Shown here one piece after another: positions 15,808-25,388 of a DNA stretch of 64,000 bases. The stretch covers positions 54,655 through 118,654 of the forward strand of contig CAUJET010000039.1 in assembly GCA_963169665.1 (NCBI GenBank), given 5' to 3'. Position numbers and translations under genes: made by a program. The notes beneath the pieces were generated by a model. The model was not told the origin of the DNA. It saw only the letters and a list, made by a program, of their open reading frames with translations, and did not search any database. Numbering within the stretch: the stretch's first letter is position 1; every line of letters begins with the position of its first letter. The DNA comes from Actinomycetota bacterium (GTDB lineage: Bacteria > Actinomycetota > Acidimicrobiia > Acidimicrobiales > Ilumatobacteraceae).

Positions 15808-16632
15808 TCAGCGCATACGGATGACGTTGCCGGTCACCATGCGCGCCTCGTCGGAACAGAGCCACGAGATCACGCCTGCCACCTCGGCCGGCTCGGCGAC
15901 GTGGAAGTGCTCGGAACTCGTCGCTGCGAACTCACGGACGGCGTCGTTCACCCAGCCCGTGTCGGTGATGGGCGGGTGGATGATGTTCGCCGTCACGCCG
16001 TGGCGGCCGAGTTCGGTGGCCGCCGCCATCGTGTAGTTCTCCTGGGCGTACTTGGCCGCGCCGTAGGTGACCTCGCCCGGGAACCCGTTGGGGCCGCCCG
16101 AGGTGAGCCCGACGATGCGGCCCCATCGGCCGCCGCGGGCGAGCAAACGCCGTGAGAACTCGGCGATCAGCAACGCTGCGGCGCGGGCATCGACCCCGAA
16201 CGTGCGGTCGAACAGGGCGGCGCTGACCGGTGTCGTGGTGCGGCCGGCGGCGTCGAGCACACCGGCGGTGAACGAGTCGCCGGCCGCCCAGCCGGTCGCG
16301 TTGTTGATCAGCACGTCGACCGGTCCGAAGGTCTGCTCGGCGAGGTCGAACAGCGTCGTGGGCGTGCGATCGTCGAGCAGATCTGCCTCGACCGCGATCG
16401 CCCGGCCGCCCGCAGCGCGGATCCGTTCGGCGACCATCTCGCCGTCGGTGTCGCGGTTGCGGTGGTACTGCTCGGGTGTCTCGGTGTCGGTGGAGACGGC
16501 CGACCGGAGGAACGCGACGATCACGGCGGCACCATCGGCGGCGAGGCGTTCGGCGATCGCCGCGCCGATGCCGTGGTTGGCGCCGGTGACGATCGCGACC
16601 GGTGGCGGGGGCGCTGACACGGGCGAGTTCAT
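15808..16632 (-). CDS. short-chain dehydrogenase/reductase
   Basis: This is a classical SDR of 274 residues. The cofactor site TGANHGIG is near residues 17-24, NNATG near 110, and the catalytic YGAAK motif near 190, preceded by a Ser-containing strand (IVGLTSGG). An insertion near residues 45-65 (TDTETPEQYHRNRDTDGE) separates the second strand from the next helix and is longer than usual. The C-terminus GNVIRMR matches the usual SDR ending. The substrate is unknown. It sits 40 bases past the GntR gene on the same strand with its own start region. Confidence 0.88.
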   Translation of the reverse strand: MNSPVSAPPPPVAIVTGANHGIGAAIAERLAADGAAVIVAFLRSAVSTDTETPEQYHRNRDTDGEMVAERIRAAGGRAIAVEADLLDDRTPTTLFDLAEQTFGPVDVLINNATGWAAGDSFTAGVLDAAGRTTTPVSAALFDRTFGVDARAAALLIAEFSRRLLARGGRWGRIVGLTSGGPNGFPGEVTYGAAKYAQENYTMAAATELGRHGVTANIIHPPITDTGWVNDAVREFAATSSEHFHVAEPAEVAGVISWLCSDEARMVTGNVIRMR

Positions 16633-16672
16633 GGGCAGATCATCACACCGCCGGTCGGCCGACTGCGACGGG

Positions 16673-17041
16673 TTATCGCCGTGCCGCGTCGAGTGCCTCG
16701 TCGATCTCTGGCGGCTGAGCGCCGATCGACTGGGCGAAGTCGATGAACTGCGACGCCGCCCGCCGGAGCGCCTGCCGTCGATCGCGCGGCAGTCTCGATC
16801 GCTGCTGTTCGCTCACCAACGTGCCGTGACGGCCGCGGCTCTCCACGACCCCCTCGGTCTCGAGCTCTCGGTAGGCGCGCTGCACCGTGCCGGGCGCGAC
16901 GCCGAGGTCCTCGGCGAGCTGTCGCACCGTCGGGAGTCGATCGCCGGGGGCGAGCGCGCCGCGCGAGATCAGTTCGGTGACGCGCACCCTGATCTGCTCG
17001 TACGGCGGTACCGCCGACCGATGGTCGACCTCGAGGTTCAC
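16673..17041 (-). CDS. GntR-family (YtrA-type) transcriptional regulator
   Basis: This is a short GntR protein of 122 residues. A winged helix-turn-helix (PPYEQIRVRVTELISRGALAPGDRLPTVRQLAEDLGVAPGTVQRAYRELETEGVV) is followed by a tail of about 45 residues. This size is typical of YtrA-type regulators, which lack a large effector domain. The track ORF is much longer but begins in antisense of the membrane gene. GTG 17041 overlaps the membrane-gene stop (GTGA). It probably represses the operon through the inverted repeat at 17868-17897, as YtrA-type proteins usually autoregulate. Confidence 0.88.
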   Translation of the reverse strand: MNLEVDHRSAVPPYEQIRVRVTELISRGALAPGDRLPTVRQLAEDLGVAPGTVQRAYRELETEGVVESRGRHGTLVSEQQRSRLPRDRRQALRRAASQFIDFAQSIGAQPPEIDEALDAARR

Positions 17042-17868
17042 GATGCCAGCAGTCCTCCTCGGTCGCGTCGCACCATGCGCGTGGGCATCCACCACCACGC
17101 GACCGCGGCGCCGACGAAGCTGGCGACCGTGATGGTGGCCGGCAACCACGAGAACGGCGATCGGGCGAGTTCGGCCGTCTGCCACGACAGCCAGCCGGTG
17201 CACACGAGCTGCAGCGCCGACCAGCCGGCGATCACCCGAACGGCCGATGCCACGCGGATGGCGTGCTCGGCGAGGTCGAGGTCGTTGCCGGCGATGGGGA
17301 ACGGAGCACGGCCGATCGCGCGCAGGCCACGCCACGTGACGAGCGCGAGCAGGACGCTCGCGGTGCACACGGCGACGACCCTGGCGGGCGTGGGGAGATC
17401 GATGCCGTCGCGCAGCACCATCGGTGAGTAGCGCGTCGCGAGGGCGAGCACGATCGAGAGCACGGTGGTGAGCGAGGTGGCGGCGATCGTGTGGCGGGCG
17501 GCGGGGGAGAGCAGGTCGCCGGCGGTCCACAGCGACGCGACCGTCGGTTCGTTGCGTCGTCGCCGGCCGGTCATCTCGGCCACGAGCCCGGCGGCGAGCC
17601 ATCCGATGCAGATCGAGATCACGAGTGGGATGCGCACGTCGGTGAACGTCACCACCGCAAGGGGGACCACGAACCCCGTGCCGGCACCCAGCACGCGCCA
17701 CACCCGGGTGCGGAACAGATAGGCGCGTACCAGCGACCGGGCGCGTACGGAGTCGGGCACGTCGTACTGGAAACAGAACCAGCCGAGCATCGGCTCGACC
17801 CGGGTGGCGCTGATCAACCAGGCGACCAGCGTGCTGAACAGGATGATGCCGACAAGCCCCTCGAACAT
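17038..17868 (-). CDS. multi-pass membrane protein under GntR control
   Basis: This protein has 276 residues from ATG 17868; the track start at 17934 would read through the operator. About six to seven hydrophobic segments are visible, among them GLVGIILFSTLVAWLI, VLGAGTGFVVPLAVVTF and VISICIGWLAAGLVAEM. YtrA-type GntR regulators are often encoded with membrane proteins or ABC permeases in envelope-stress operons, but no ATPase gene is present here. The ATG lies inside a palindromic operator and six bases after TACATT, so the operon is probably leaderless and repressor-controlled. The family is not recognised. Confidence 0.75.
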   Translation of the reverse strand: MFEGLVGIILFSTLVAWLISATRVEPMLGWFCFQYDVPDSVRARSLVRAYLFRTRVWRVLGAGTGFVVPLAVVTFTDVRIPLVISICIGWLAAGLVAEMTGRRRRNEPTVASLWTAGDLLSPAARHTIAATSLTTVLSIVLALATRYSPMVLRDGIDLPTPARVVAVCTASVLLALVTWRGLRAIGRAPFPIAGNDLDLAEHAIRVASAVRVIAGWSALQLVCTGWLSWQTAELARSPFSWLPATITVASFVGAAVAWWWMPTRMVRRDRGGLLAS

Positions 17869-17897
17869 TGTATCAATGTACTGATACGTTGATACAA
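17868..17897 (-). promoter_or_regulatory. GntR operator overlapping -10 box and start codon
   Basis: A perfect 9-base inverted repeat (TTGTATCAA, 12-base spacer, TTGATACAA) spans 17868-17897. It is an AT-rich island in otherwise GC-rich DNA. On the minus strand it contains a TACATT box six bases before ATG 17868, so a bound repressor would block both polymerase and start codon. The spacer carries a further TGATAC half-site. Confidence 0.75.
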
Positions 17898-17914
17898 AAG
17901 CGAGGATGCCCATC

Positions 17915-17996
17915 TGATCCGAAGTCCGGATCATCCGTGTCCGGACGCGACAACACCGGATCGATCACGCCGGATGGCGTGCTCGACCCGGTGTTG
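17915..17996. terminator. inverted repeats downstream of the MaoC gene
   Basis: Two inverted repeats occur in the gap between the MaoC gene and the GntR operon. TGATCCG/CGGATCA (17915-17933) has a five-base spacer, and CAACACCGG/CCGGTGTTG (17951-17996) has a 28-base loop. No T-tract follows, so termination is only a suggestion. Confidence 0.35.
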
Positions 17997-18038
17997 CCGG
18001 ACGACCTCGGATGCTGCAGCGGGGCGGGCCCGCAGCGG

Positions 18039-18500
18039 TCACTCGTACGAGCGGAAGATGACCTCGGCGACGCAGCTCGGCTTGGCCGCACCCTCGCACT
18101 CGAAGGTGAACCCGTAGGTGACTTGCACACCGCCGGCGATGTCCTCGACCTGCATGAGCGTGACGCCGAGCCGGAGCTTCGCGCCCACGGGAACCGGCGA
18201 CATGAAGCGCACCTTGTTCGCGCCGTAGTTGACGCCCATGCGGAAGCCGGTGGTCATGACGACCTGCGGCATGAGCACCGGGCCGAGCGAGAGGGTGAGA
18301 TACCCGTGGGCGATCGGGCCGCCGAAGGGACTCTCGGCCTTCGCCCGCTCCGCGTCGATGTGGATCCACTGGTGGTCGCCGGTCGCGTCGGCGAACTGGT
18401 TCACCCGCTCCTGGGTGATCTCCATCCACTCGCTGTAGCCGAGGTGCTCCCCGACGAGCGCCTTGAGTTCTGCCGTGCCGTTGATGATGCGTGCTGCCAT
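18039..18500 (-). CDS. MaoC-like (hot-dog fold) dehydratase
   Basis: This single-domain protein has 153 residues. The hydratase-2 motif is visible as FADATGDHQWIHIDAERA, with the Asp/His catalytic pair, followed by PFGGPIAHGYLTLSL. It belongs to the MaoC/NodN group, which hydrates (R)-specific enoyl-CoA or related thioesters. It lies divergently next to an acyl-CoA ligase gene, which suggests shared acyl-CoA metabolism. The physiological substrate is unknown. Confidence 0.9.
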   Translation of the reverse strand: MAARIINGTAELKALVGEHLGYSEWMEITQERVNQFADATGDHQWIHIDAERAKAESPFGGPIAHGYLTLSLGPVLMPQVVMTTGFRMGVNYGANKVRFMSPVPVGAKLRLGVTLMQVEDIAGGVQVTYGFTFECEGAAKPSCVAEVIFRSYE

Positions 18501-18541
18501 GCCGGAAGCTTGACAGGTCGCCGTCGCCTACGGTGAAGCCG

Positions 18542-20176
18542 ATGGATCTCGTGCGCGCGCTCACCTATCCCCTTCGCGTCACGAAGCAGTCGGCGCGCCT
18601 GCTACGAAGTGTCCTCATGGGGGACTTTCTGAGCGCGTACGCAGTGACACAGGGGAACAAGCTGGCGGTCGTCGACGACCGTCCGGACGGCACCCTCCGC
18701 CAGCTCACGTTCGCGGAGCTCGAGGCAGCGTCGAACCGGTTGGCGAACGTGTTGCTCGACCTCGGTGTCCGGCCGGGCGACTCCAAGGTCGTGTGGTGCG
18801 GGCAGAACTCGATCGGGCTCGTCCAGATGGTGAACGCCGCCCGCAAGATCGGCGTCACCGCAGTGCCGCTCAACTACCGGTTGAGCGACGAGGAGGCGGC
18901 CTACGTCACCGACCACAGCGACACGACCATCGTCTACGTCGACGCCGAGTTCGCGCCGATGTTCGAACGCATCCGCGGTGAGCTCCCGAAGGTCGAGCAC
19001 TACCTCGTGTTCGACGGCGCGGTGCCCGACGGCATGATCGACGTCGACGCCCTCACCGCTGCCGCATCGGCGGCCGACCCGCAGGTGCCGGAGGGCACCG
19101 AGGCGGGCGCGACGATGATCTACACCAGCGGCACGACCGGCAAGCCGAAGGGCGCACTGCGCCGCGGCACGTCGGGAGCCGCGCAGTCGGCGGCGATGAT
19201 CGGGTTCATCGGTTACACCCCCGACGACGTCTACGTGCCCACCGGTCCGCTCTACCACTCGGGTCCCGGCGGGTTCATGGGCATCGCCCAGGCGCTCGGC
19301 CAGACCGTCGTGCTGCAGCGCAAGTTCAACCCCGAGGACTGGCTGCGCCTCGTCGAGAAGTACAAGGTCACCTCGACGTTCAGCGCTCCGACGCCGATCC
19401 GCATGATCTGCAACCTGCCCGACGACGTGAAGGCGAAGTACGACGTCAGCTCGATGAAGCGGATGATCGCCAACGCCGCACCGTGGAGCTTCGCCCTCAA
19501 GCAGATGTACCTCGCGTACTTCCCAGGCGACTCGCTGTTCGAGGTGTACGGCAGCACCGAGCTGGGCGTGAACTGCATCCTTCGGCCGGAGGATCAGCTG
19601 CGCAAACCCGGGTCGTGCGGTCAGCCCGCGCCGATGGTCGAGGTGAAGCTCTTCGACGACGACGGCAACGAGGTCACCGGGGTCGGCCCCGAGCACACCG
19701 GTGAGCTGTTCGTGAAGAGCCCGAGCGTGTTCGCCGACTACTACAAGCAGCACGACAAGTTCCTCGCCGACAGCAAGCACGGGTACCAGACCGTCGGCGA
19801 CATCGCCTACCGCGACGACGAGGGCTACATCTACATCTGCGACCGCAAGAAGGACATGATCATCTCGGGCGGGATGAACATCTACCCGGCCGAGATCGAG
19901 GCCGCGCTGGAGCACCATCCCGACGTGCTCGAGGTTGCCGTGTTCGGTACACCGAGCGAGGAGTGGGGCGAGAGCGTCCACGCCGTCGTCGTCGTGCGTG
20001 AGGGTGGCTCGATGGGGGCCGACGACGTGATGGCCTTCGCCCGCGAGCACCTCGCCAGCTACAAGGTGCCACGGTCGGTGACGTTCATCGACGAGCTGCC
20101 GAAGACGGGCAGCGGCAAGGTCCTGAAGCGCGAGCTGCGCGCCCCGTTCTGGGCCGGCCGCGACAGCAAGGTCTAG
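18542..20176 (+). CDS. acyl-CoA synthetase
   Basis: This is an ANL-superfamily ligase of 544 residues. Motifs in order: YTSGTTGKPKGALRRG, VYGSTELGVN, GDIAYRDDEGYIYICDRKKDMIISGG, and the C-terminal catalytic Lys in LPKTGSGKVLKRELR. The N-terminal 30 residues (ALTYPLRVTKQSARLLRS) are amphipathic and may bind membrane. Blocks resemble FadD-type long-chain or bile-acid-like ligases; the substrate is undetermined. ATG 18542 is chosen because TACGGT ends seven bases before it; the track start at 18491 lies upstream of that promoter. Confidence 0.87.
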   Translation: MDLVRALTYPLRVTKQSARLLRSVLMGDFLSAYAVTQGNKLAVVDDRPDGTLRQLTFAELEAASNRLANVLLDLGVRPGDSKVVWCGQNSIGLVQMVNAARKIGVTAVPLNYRLSDEEAAYVTDHSDTTIVYVDAEFAPMFERIRGELPKVEHYLVFDGAVPDGMIDVDALTAAASAADPQVPEGTEAGATMIYTSGTTGKPKGALRRGTSGAAQSAAMIGFIGYTPDDVYVPTGPLYHSGPGGFMGIAQALGQTVVLQRKFNPEDWLRLVEKYKVTSTFSAPTPIRMICNLPDDVKAKYDVSSMKRMIANAAPWSFALKQMYLAYFPGDSLFEVYGSTELGVNCILRPEDQLRKPGSCGQPAPMVEVKLFDDDGNEVTGVGPEHTGELFVKSPSVFADYYKQHDKFLADSKHGYQTVGDIAYRDDEGYIYICDRKKDMIISGGMNIYPAEIEAALEHHPDVLEVAVFGTPSEEWGESVHAVVVVREGGSMGADDVMAFAREHLASYKVPRSVTFIDELPKTGSGKVLKRELRAPFWAGRDSKV

Positions 20177-20188
20177 GAGTCGAGGCGC

Positions 20189-20785
20189 TCAGATCGGAAG
20201 ATCTGCGACCTCGCGGAGCTGCGCGACGAGTCCCTGCACGTCGACGAAGCGGTGCGCCAGCATGCCGACGCGTTCGGCCGCCTCGACGTTGCGCGCACTG
20301 TCGTCGGCGAAGAACACGTGGCCGGGTCGCACGCGCAGGACCTCGCACACGTGGAGGTACGCGGCGGGGTCGGGCTTCATCACGCCGATCTCGGCGGTGT
20401 TGAACACGGCGTCGACGCACGGAGCGATACCGAGCGTGCGGAGCTCGTCGGGGATCGTGTCGGTGCCGTTGGTGAGGATCGCGACGGGACGACCGGTGGC
20501 GCGTATCCGGGCGATCACGTCGAGCATCGCCGGGTCGACCACCCCGATGTCCGCGAACCGCTCGGCAGCCGCGGCCGGAGCGCCGACGAGCTCACCGACG
20601 TGTTCGATCCACGCGGCGCGTGAGAGCCGGCCGGTGCACAGCCGGCCGAGCAGGTCGTCCTGGAAGGCCGCAGCGGCGAGCGTGCCGCGTGCGAGGCCGT
20701 GCTCGCGTTCCACACGATCGGCCACCGATTCCTCGAAGTGGCGGATCACCCCGTCGAGATCGAGCAGGATCACGTCGACGGCCAC
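20189..20785 (-). CDS. HAD-superfamily hydrolase
   Basis: This 198-residue phosphatase-like protein has the HAD motifs in order: LLDLDGVIRHF (motif I, with the second Asp replaced by Gly, as in many HAD_2 proteins), ILTNGT (motif II), the Lys in IGVMKPDPAAYLHVCEVL, and FFADDSARNVEAAERVGM (motif IV). It resembles HAD-IA epoxide-hydrolase-like or haloacid-dehalogenase-like phosphatases. The track ORF starts at 21379 in antisense of era; GTG 20785 with a TACGTT box six bases upstream is the real start. The substrate is unknown. Confidence 0.88.
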   Translation of the reverse strand: MAVDVILLDLDGVIRHFEESVADRVEREHGLARGTLAAAAFQDDLLGRLCTGRLSRAAWIEHVGELVGAPAAAAERFADIGVVDPAMLDVIARIRATGRPVAILTNGTDTIPDELRTLGIAPCVDAVFNTAEIGVMKPDPAAYLHVCEVLRVRPGHVFFADDSARNVEAAERVGMLAHRFVDVQGLVAQLREVADLPI

Positions 20786-20841
20786 GCAGCGAACGTAGCC
20801 CCGCCCGCCGCGGTGCTCCACCCGTGGCCGCCGGCTCGCGC

Positions 20842-21879
20842 TCAGTACCCGAGGCGCTCCACCCGGTCGGGCTTTCGCTGCCAGTCCTTGTCGACCTTGA
20901 CGAACAGCTCGATGTAGACGCCCTCGGGCAGCTGCTTGCGCACCAGGGTGCCGACCTCTTTGAGGACCGCACCCTTCTTCCCGATGACCATGCCCTTCTG
21001 GCTGTCGCGCTCGACGATGATCTCGCAGCGGACGCGTGGCCATTCCCACTCGGTGACCCGGGTGGCGATGGAGTAGGGCAGCTCGTCGCGGGTGACGGCG
21101 AGCAGCTGCTCGCGCACGAGCTCGGCGACCCATTCGGGCTCGGGTAGATCGCGTACGACATCGTCGGGGAAGTACATCGGGCCCTCGGGCATGAGGCCGA
21201 CGAGGTGCGCGACCAGCTCGGCCACACCGGCGCCCGTGCGTGCGCTGACGGGGAAGTAGGCGGCGGCACCGAGCTTCGACACAGCGTTCAACTGGGCGAG
21301 GATCTTGGTGGGGTCGATCCGGTCGATCTTGTTCAGCACGACGATCGCCTTGCTGACGTCGAAGCGTGAGGCCACCCATTCGTCGCCCGAGCCGAAGCCG
21401 GCGGTGGCGTCGATCACGAGCATCACCGCGTCGACGTCGCTCATGCTGTCGATCGCTGTGGCGTTCACCCGCTCGCCGAGCGCGGTGACGGCCTTGTGCA
21501 GTCCGGGGGTGTCGACGAACACGAGCTGGCTCCCTGGCCGGGTGAGCACGCCGCGCACGCGGGTGCGCGTGGTCTGCGGCTTGTCGCTGACGATGCTCAC
21601 CTTGCTGCCGCAGATGGCGTTGAGGAGCGTGCTCTTGCCCACGTTCGGTCGGCCGACGATCGCGATGAACCCGCTCCGGAGGTCGCCCTCCTGCACGCCG
21701 AGCGTTCGGTCGCCGAACTCGTCGCCCTCGTCGTCCTCGTCGTCCTCGTCGTCCTCGTCGCCCTCGTCGTCCTCGTCGTCCTCGACGTCGTCGAGTTCGT
21801 CCTCGAACGCCTCGAGGTCGAGTTCGTCGTCGGTGACCTCGGCGTGCGGGTCGGATGCGGTGGGATCGTCGGTCGACAT
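20842..21879 (-). CDS. era: GTPase Era with acidic N-terminal extension
   Basis: Era binds 16S rRNA and helps 30S subunit maturation. The GTPase motifs are GRPNVGKST (near residue 77), the TTRTR switch region, VDTPGLH and NKIDRID. The C-terminal KH domain carries GMVIGKKGAVLKEVG. Compared with usual Era proteins, about 55 extra residues precede the G domain. They are very acidic (DDEDDEGDEDDEDDEDDEGDE) and are encoded by tandem GTCGTCCTC units on the plus strand. Start ATG 21879 is taken; ATG 21909 is possible. The acidic tail could vary in length between strains. Confidence 0.94.
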   Translation of the reverse strand: MSTDDPTASDPHAEVTDDELDLEAFEDELDDVEDDEDDEGDEDDEDDEDDEGDEFGDRTLGVQEGDLRSGFIAIVGRPNVGKSTLLNAICGSKVSIVSDKPQTTRTRVRGVLTRPGSQLVFVDTPGLHKAVTALGERVNATAIDSMSDVDAVMLVIDATAGFGSGDEWVASRFDVSKAIVVLNKIDRIDPTKILAQLNAVSKLGAAAYFPVSARTGAGVAELVAHLVGLMPEGPMYFPDDVVRDLPEPEWVAELVREQLLAVTRDELPYSIATRVTEWEWPRVRCEIIVERDSQKGMVIGKKGAVLKEVGTLVRKQLPEGVYIELFVKVDKDWQRKPDRVERLGY

Positions 21880-21919
21880 GAGGGGATCGACGCTATCCGG
21901 CCGGTCCATCAACCGCGGA

Positions 21920-22636
21920 TCAACCGCCGACGGAGGTGCCCGGGGCGACCTCGGTGGCCGGCGGGGCGGGCACGGTCGTCGTGGTGCTCGTCGTGGTCTG
22001 CGGCGCACCGGCGAGCAGGCCGAGGTAGTCGTCGACGGTGACCGCCTCACCGGGCTCCCCGGTGGAGCCGTCACCCCGGATGGCGCTCGTGGGCTCGCCG
22101 GCGAGGGTGAACTGCACCGGACCGATGCCGCCGAGCTGGCCGATCGTCAACACCAACTGAGCGAAGAACAGTCGTTGGTCGCGCAGCGGCATGGTGTCGA
22201 AGATGTCGGCGGGCAGGTCGATCACCGCGGTCCCGCGTTCACGTACGACGGTGATGTCGGCGTTGGCAGGGACGGTGGTGCGCAACCCGAGTCCGATGTC
22301 GCTCGGCGGGCCCTCCTGCAGAGCGCTCAGCGCTCGTTGCGGGACCACCGGGCTGGACAGCGGCTGTGACACCGGGTTCAGCTGACTCCCGGCGACGAAG
22401 AACAGCTCGACGAGCTCGGTCGGGATCTCGGTCGTGGTGGTCTGGGCGATCGTGGTGCTCGTGGCGTCGATCGTGGTCGGCGGGATCGTCGACGTCGAGG
22501 TGGTGGTCGTCTGGTCGAGCCCGAACTGCACCTCGTCGCCGCTGATCTGTTCGAACTCGCTCGACTGGGGCAGGCCGCACGCGATCGCGATCAACGGCAG
22601 CGCGGCGAGGATCAGGATCCGCTTGCTCCCGCGCAT
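21920..22636 (-). CDS. GerMN-domain lipoprotein, LpqB-like position
   Basis: A lipoprotein signal (ILILAALPLIAIACG) with lipobox AIAC is followed by a Thr-rich linker of about 40 residues. A GerMN-type domain then spans about residues 75-190 (VELFFVAGSQLNPVSQPL... RALSALQEGPP... ITVVRERGTAVIDLPADIF), and a Thr/Pro-rich tail ends the protein. The track ORF starts in antisense of the kinase gene. ATG 22636 touches the kinase stop, with GTG 22639 as an alternative. Its place directly after an MtrB-like kinase matches mtrB-lpqB in other actinobacteria, although it lacks the beta-propeller of LpqB. Confidence 0.85.
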   Translation of the reverse strand: MRGSKRILILAALPLIAIACGLPQSSEFEQISGDEVQFGLDQTTTTSTSTIPPTTIDATSTTIAQTTTTEIPTELVELFFVAGSQLNPVSQPLSSPVVPQRALSALQEGPPSDIGLGLRTTVPANADITVVRERGTAVIDLPADIFDTMPLRDQRLFFAQLVLTIGQLGGIGPVQFTLAGEPTSAIRGDGSTGEPGEAVTVDDYLGLLAGAPQTTTSTTTTVPAPPATEVAPGTSVGG

Positions 22637-24015
22637 CACGCGACCTCGTTGAAGCTGACGACGAACCGGGATCCGCCACCCGGGCGGTCCTCCACCCACG
22701 CCTCGCCACCGTGGGCGTGGGCGTGTTCGGCCACGAGCGACAACCCGAGTCCGGTGCCCACCTTGTGGCGGGCGGCGCTGCCGCGGGCGAAGCGTTCGAA
22801 GATGCGCGAGCGTTCCCCACGGGCCACACCGGGGCCGTTGTCCTCGACCGCGAGCACGAGGCCGTGGCGGCCGCGGGGCTCGATCACGACGCGGGTGGGG
22901 CCGCCGCCGTGTTGGTTGGCGTTGTCGAGCAGGTTGGCGAGGATGCGCTCGAAGCGCAGCTTGTCGAGCTGCACGGTGGCGGGCACCTTGCGGCCGATCT
23001 CGATGGGCACGTCGCCGAAGCCGTAGCGATGGGCGATGCGGGTGACCAACTCCTCGATCGACACACCCTCGCGGTGGAGTTCGGTGGAACCGGCGTCGAT
23101 GCGCGACAGCTCGAGCAGATCCATCACCATCTGGTCGAAGCGGCGCACCTGGGTGACCACGACGTCGAGGGCTTGCTGGGTGCGGTCGGGCAGGTCGGCG
23201 CGGCGGCCGTCGAGCACCTCGACCGCCGCCGACAGGGCGGTGATGGGGGAGCGCAGCTCGTGGCTGACGTCGCTCGCGAAACGGGCCTCGCGCTCGAGTC
23301 GGGCCTGCACCGCGTCGGCCATGTCGTTGAACGACGTCGCCAGCTTCGCGAGATCGGGGTCGGCCTCCGGCGCCATGCGCGCATCGAGGCCGCCGCCGGC
23401 GATCTCGCCGGCGGCACGAGCGACGCGGGTGAGCGGTCGCAGGAGCCGTCGGTTGGTCCACCACCCGATGAACCCGGCGATGAGCGCGGTCACTGCTGCG
23501 CCGACGAGCAGCGCGGTGGCGATCGCGCCGAGCGTGCGGTCGGTGGTCTCGAGCGGGAAGCCCTCGAAGTACAGCGTGTCGAACTCGGCGATGTAGATGC
23601 CGGCGCCGAGGAACGGCTCGCCGTTGGCCTCGAACCGTTGCAGTCCGTAGTTACGGGCCGTCACGTTCGTCGTCAGCTCGCCGGGCAACACCTCGTCGGG
23701 GAAGCGCTGGTCGGAGAAGAACGACCGCTCGGGGGTGATCAGGATCGAGAAGCCATCGGTCTCGGGCAGTTGGGCGATGAAGGTGAGCAGGTCGGCCGAC
23801 TCGGGCGCTCGCATCTCGTCGCGGATCGCCTTGGCGTTCGAGAACGCCTGCGTCTGGGCGACGCTCGTGCGCTGGTCGATCAGGTAGTTGCGGGCCACCG
23901 CGTACGTGACCACGGCGAGGGCGAGGCTGGCGGCGAGCGTGGCGACGCTGAAGAACAGGGTGACGCGTGTGCGCAGGCGCAGGGTGCGGCGAGGCGCGGC
24001 AGCAGCGGTGGTCAC
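22636..24015 (-). CDS. MtrB-like sensor histidine kinase
   Basis: This 459-residue membrane kinase has two helices (near residues 18-40 and 165-185) around an extracytoplasmic sensor domain. HAMP follows (NRRLLRPLTRVARAAGEIA), then the phosphoacceptor helix FASDVSHELRSPITALS. The ATPase domain has N (NLLDNANQHG), G1 (VEDNGPGVA) and G2 (KVGTGLGLSLV) boxes. Neighbours suggest it works with the response regulator at 24705-25388, which is divergent and separated by a STAS gene. GTG 24015 follows CACACT and six bases. It is coupled to the GerMN lipoprotein. Confidence 0.88.
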   Translation of the reverse strand: MTTAAAAPRRTLRLRTRVTLFFSVATLAASLALAVVTYAVARNYLIDQRTSVAQTQAFSNAKAIRDEMRAPESADLLTFIAQLPETDGFSILITPERSFFSDQRFPDEVLPGELTTNVTARNYGLQRFEANGEPFLGAGIYIAEFDTLYFEGFPLETTDRTLGAIATALLVGAAVTALIAGFIGWWTNRRLLRPLTRVARAAGEIAGGGLDARMAPEADPDLAKLATSFNDMADAVQARLEREARFASDVSHELRSPITALSAAVEVLDGRRADLPDRTQQALDVVVTQVRRFDQMVMDLLELSRIDAGSTELHREGVSIEELVTRIAHRYGFGDVPIEIGRKVPATVQLDKLRFERILANLLDNANQHGGGPTRVVIEPRGRHGLVLAVEDNGPGVARGERSRIFERFARGSAARHKVGTGLGLSLVAEHAHAHGGEAWVEDRPGGGSRFVVSFNEVA

Positions 24016-24110
24016 GGCTCCAGTGTGGCCGATGAGCCCCCGCGAGTTCGGGGCAGGCGCGTCGGTGGCGTCGGCCTTGGCGCTCGCCCTGGCGTTCAGG
24101 GCGCGTGCGC

Positions 24111-24467
24111 TCAGGCGGCAGCGCGGGTGAGGGGCAACGCCTGCTCCACCGCTTCCACCACCGGCACCAGGGTGTCGAGATCGGCGAGCACCAGGTCGGT
24201 CCGGCGATCGAGATCGCCGCAGACCACCACCATCGTCTGGCCGATCTCGATGGATTCGTGGGCGACCGAGCGCAGCGCCTCGAGCGACGACTCGCTGAAC
24301 GCCGTGGCGCCCGTGAGGTCGATGATCAGGCTGTGGCCACCGGGGACCGCGGGGAGCACCATGCGCAGTGCTTCGACGTGATCGGGGTCGACCAGGGGAC
24401 CGTCCACCGTCATCACCAGCAGCTGGCGGGACGAATCGGTCGATGCGATGAGGATCGGCGAGAGCAT
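24111..24467 (-). CDS. STAS-domain protein, anti-anti-sigma-like
   Basis: This 118-residue protein has a STAS-like fold: LVMTVDGPL, then HSLIIDLTGATAFSESSLEALRSVA with two adjacent Ser at the usual phosphorylation loop, and VVVCGDLDRR. STAS proteins such as SpoIIAA or RsbV bind anti-sigma kinases, but no RsbW-type gene is near. It has one of the few strong Shine-Dalgarno sequences here (AGGAGG, eight bases before ATG 24467), unlike the leaderless neighbours. It lies between the kinase and response regulator genes, which may reflect a functional link. Confidence 0.75.
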   Translation of the reverse strand: MLSPILIASTDSSRQLLVMTVDGPLVDPDHVEALRMVLPAVPGGHSLIIDLTGATAFSESSLEALRSVAHESIEIGQTMVVVCGDLDRRTDLVLADLDTLVPVVEAVEQALPLTRAAA

Positions 24468-24704
24468 TCGAGGGACCTCCTGGGGTGGTACTGCTGAGAC
24501 ATTCGACGAGTCGTGGGACTCGATCGAGAGATGCGCCGCCCGGCGGTCACCGCTGCAGGTGGGGCACCAGGGGGAGGTTGGTACCCCACCTAGGCAGCGT
24601 GAACAGGTGCCATATTCATCGTCGTTTGTGACAGGTCCACTCGCCTTGTGCGCGATTTGTGTAACAGAATCGGCGGGTGCGGCGGTCTGGGGCATGATCC
24701 ATCC

Positions 24705-25388
<684 letters not shown>

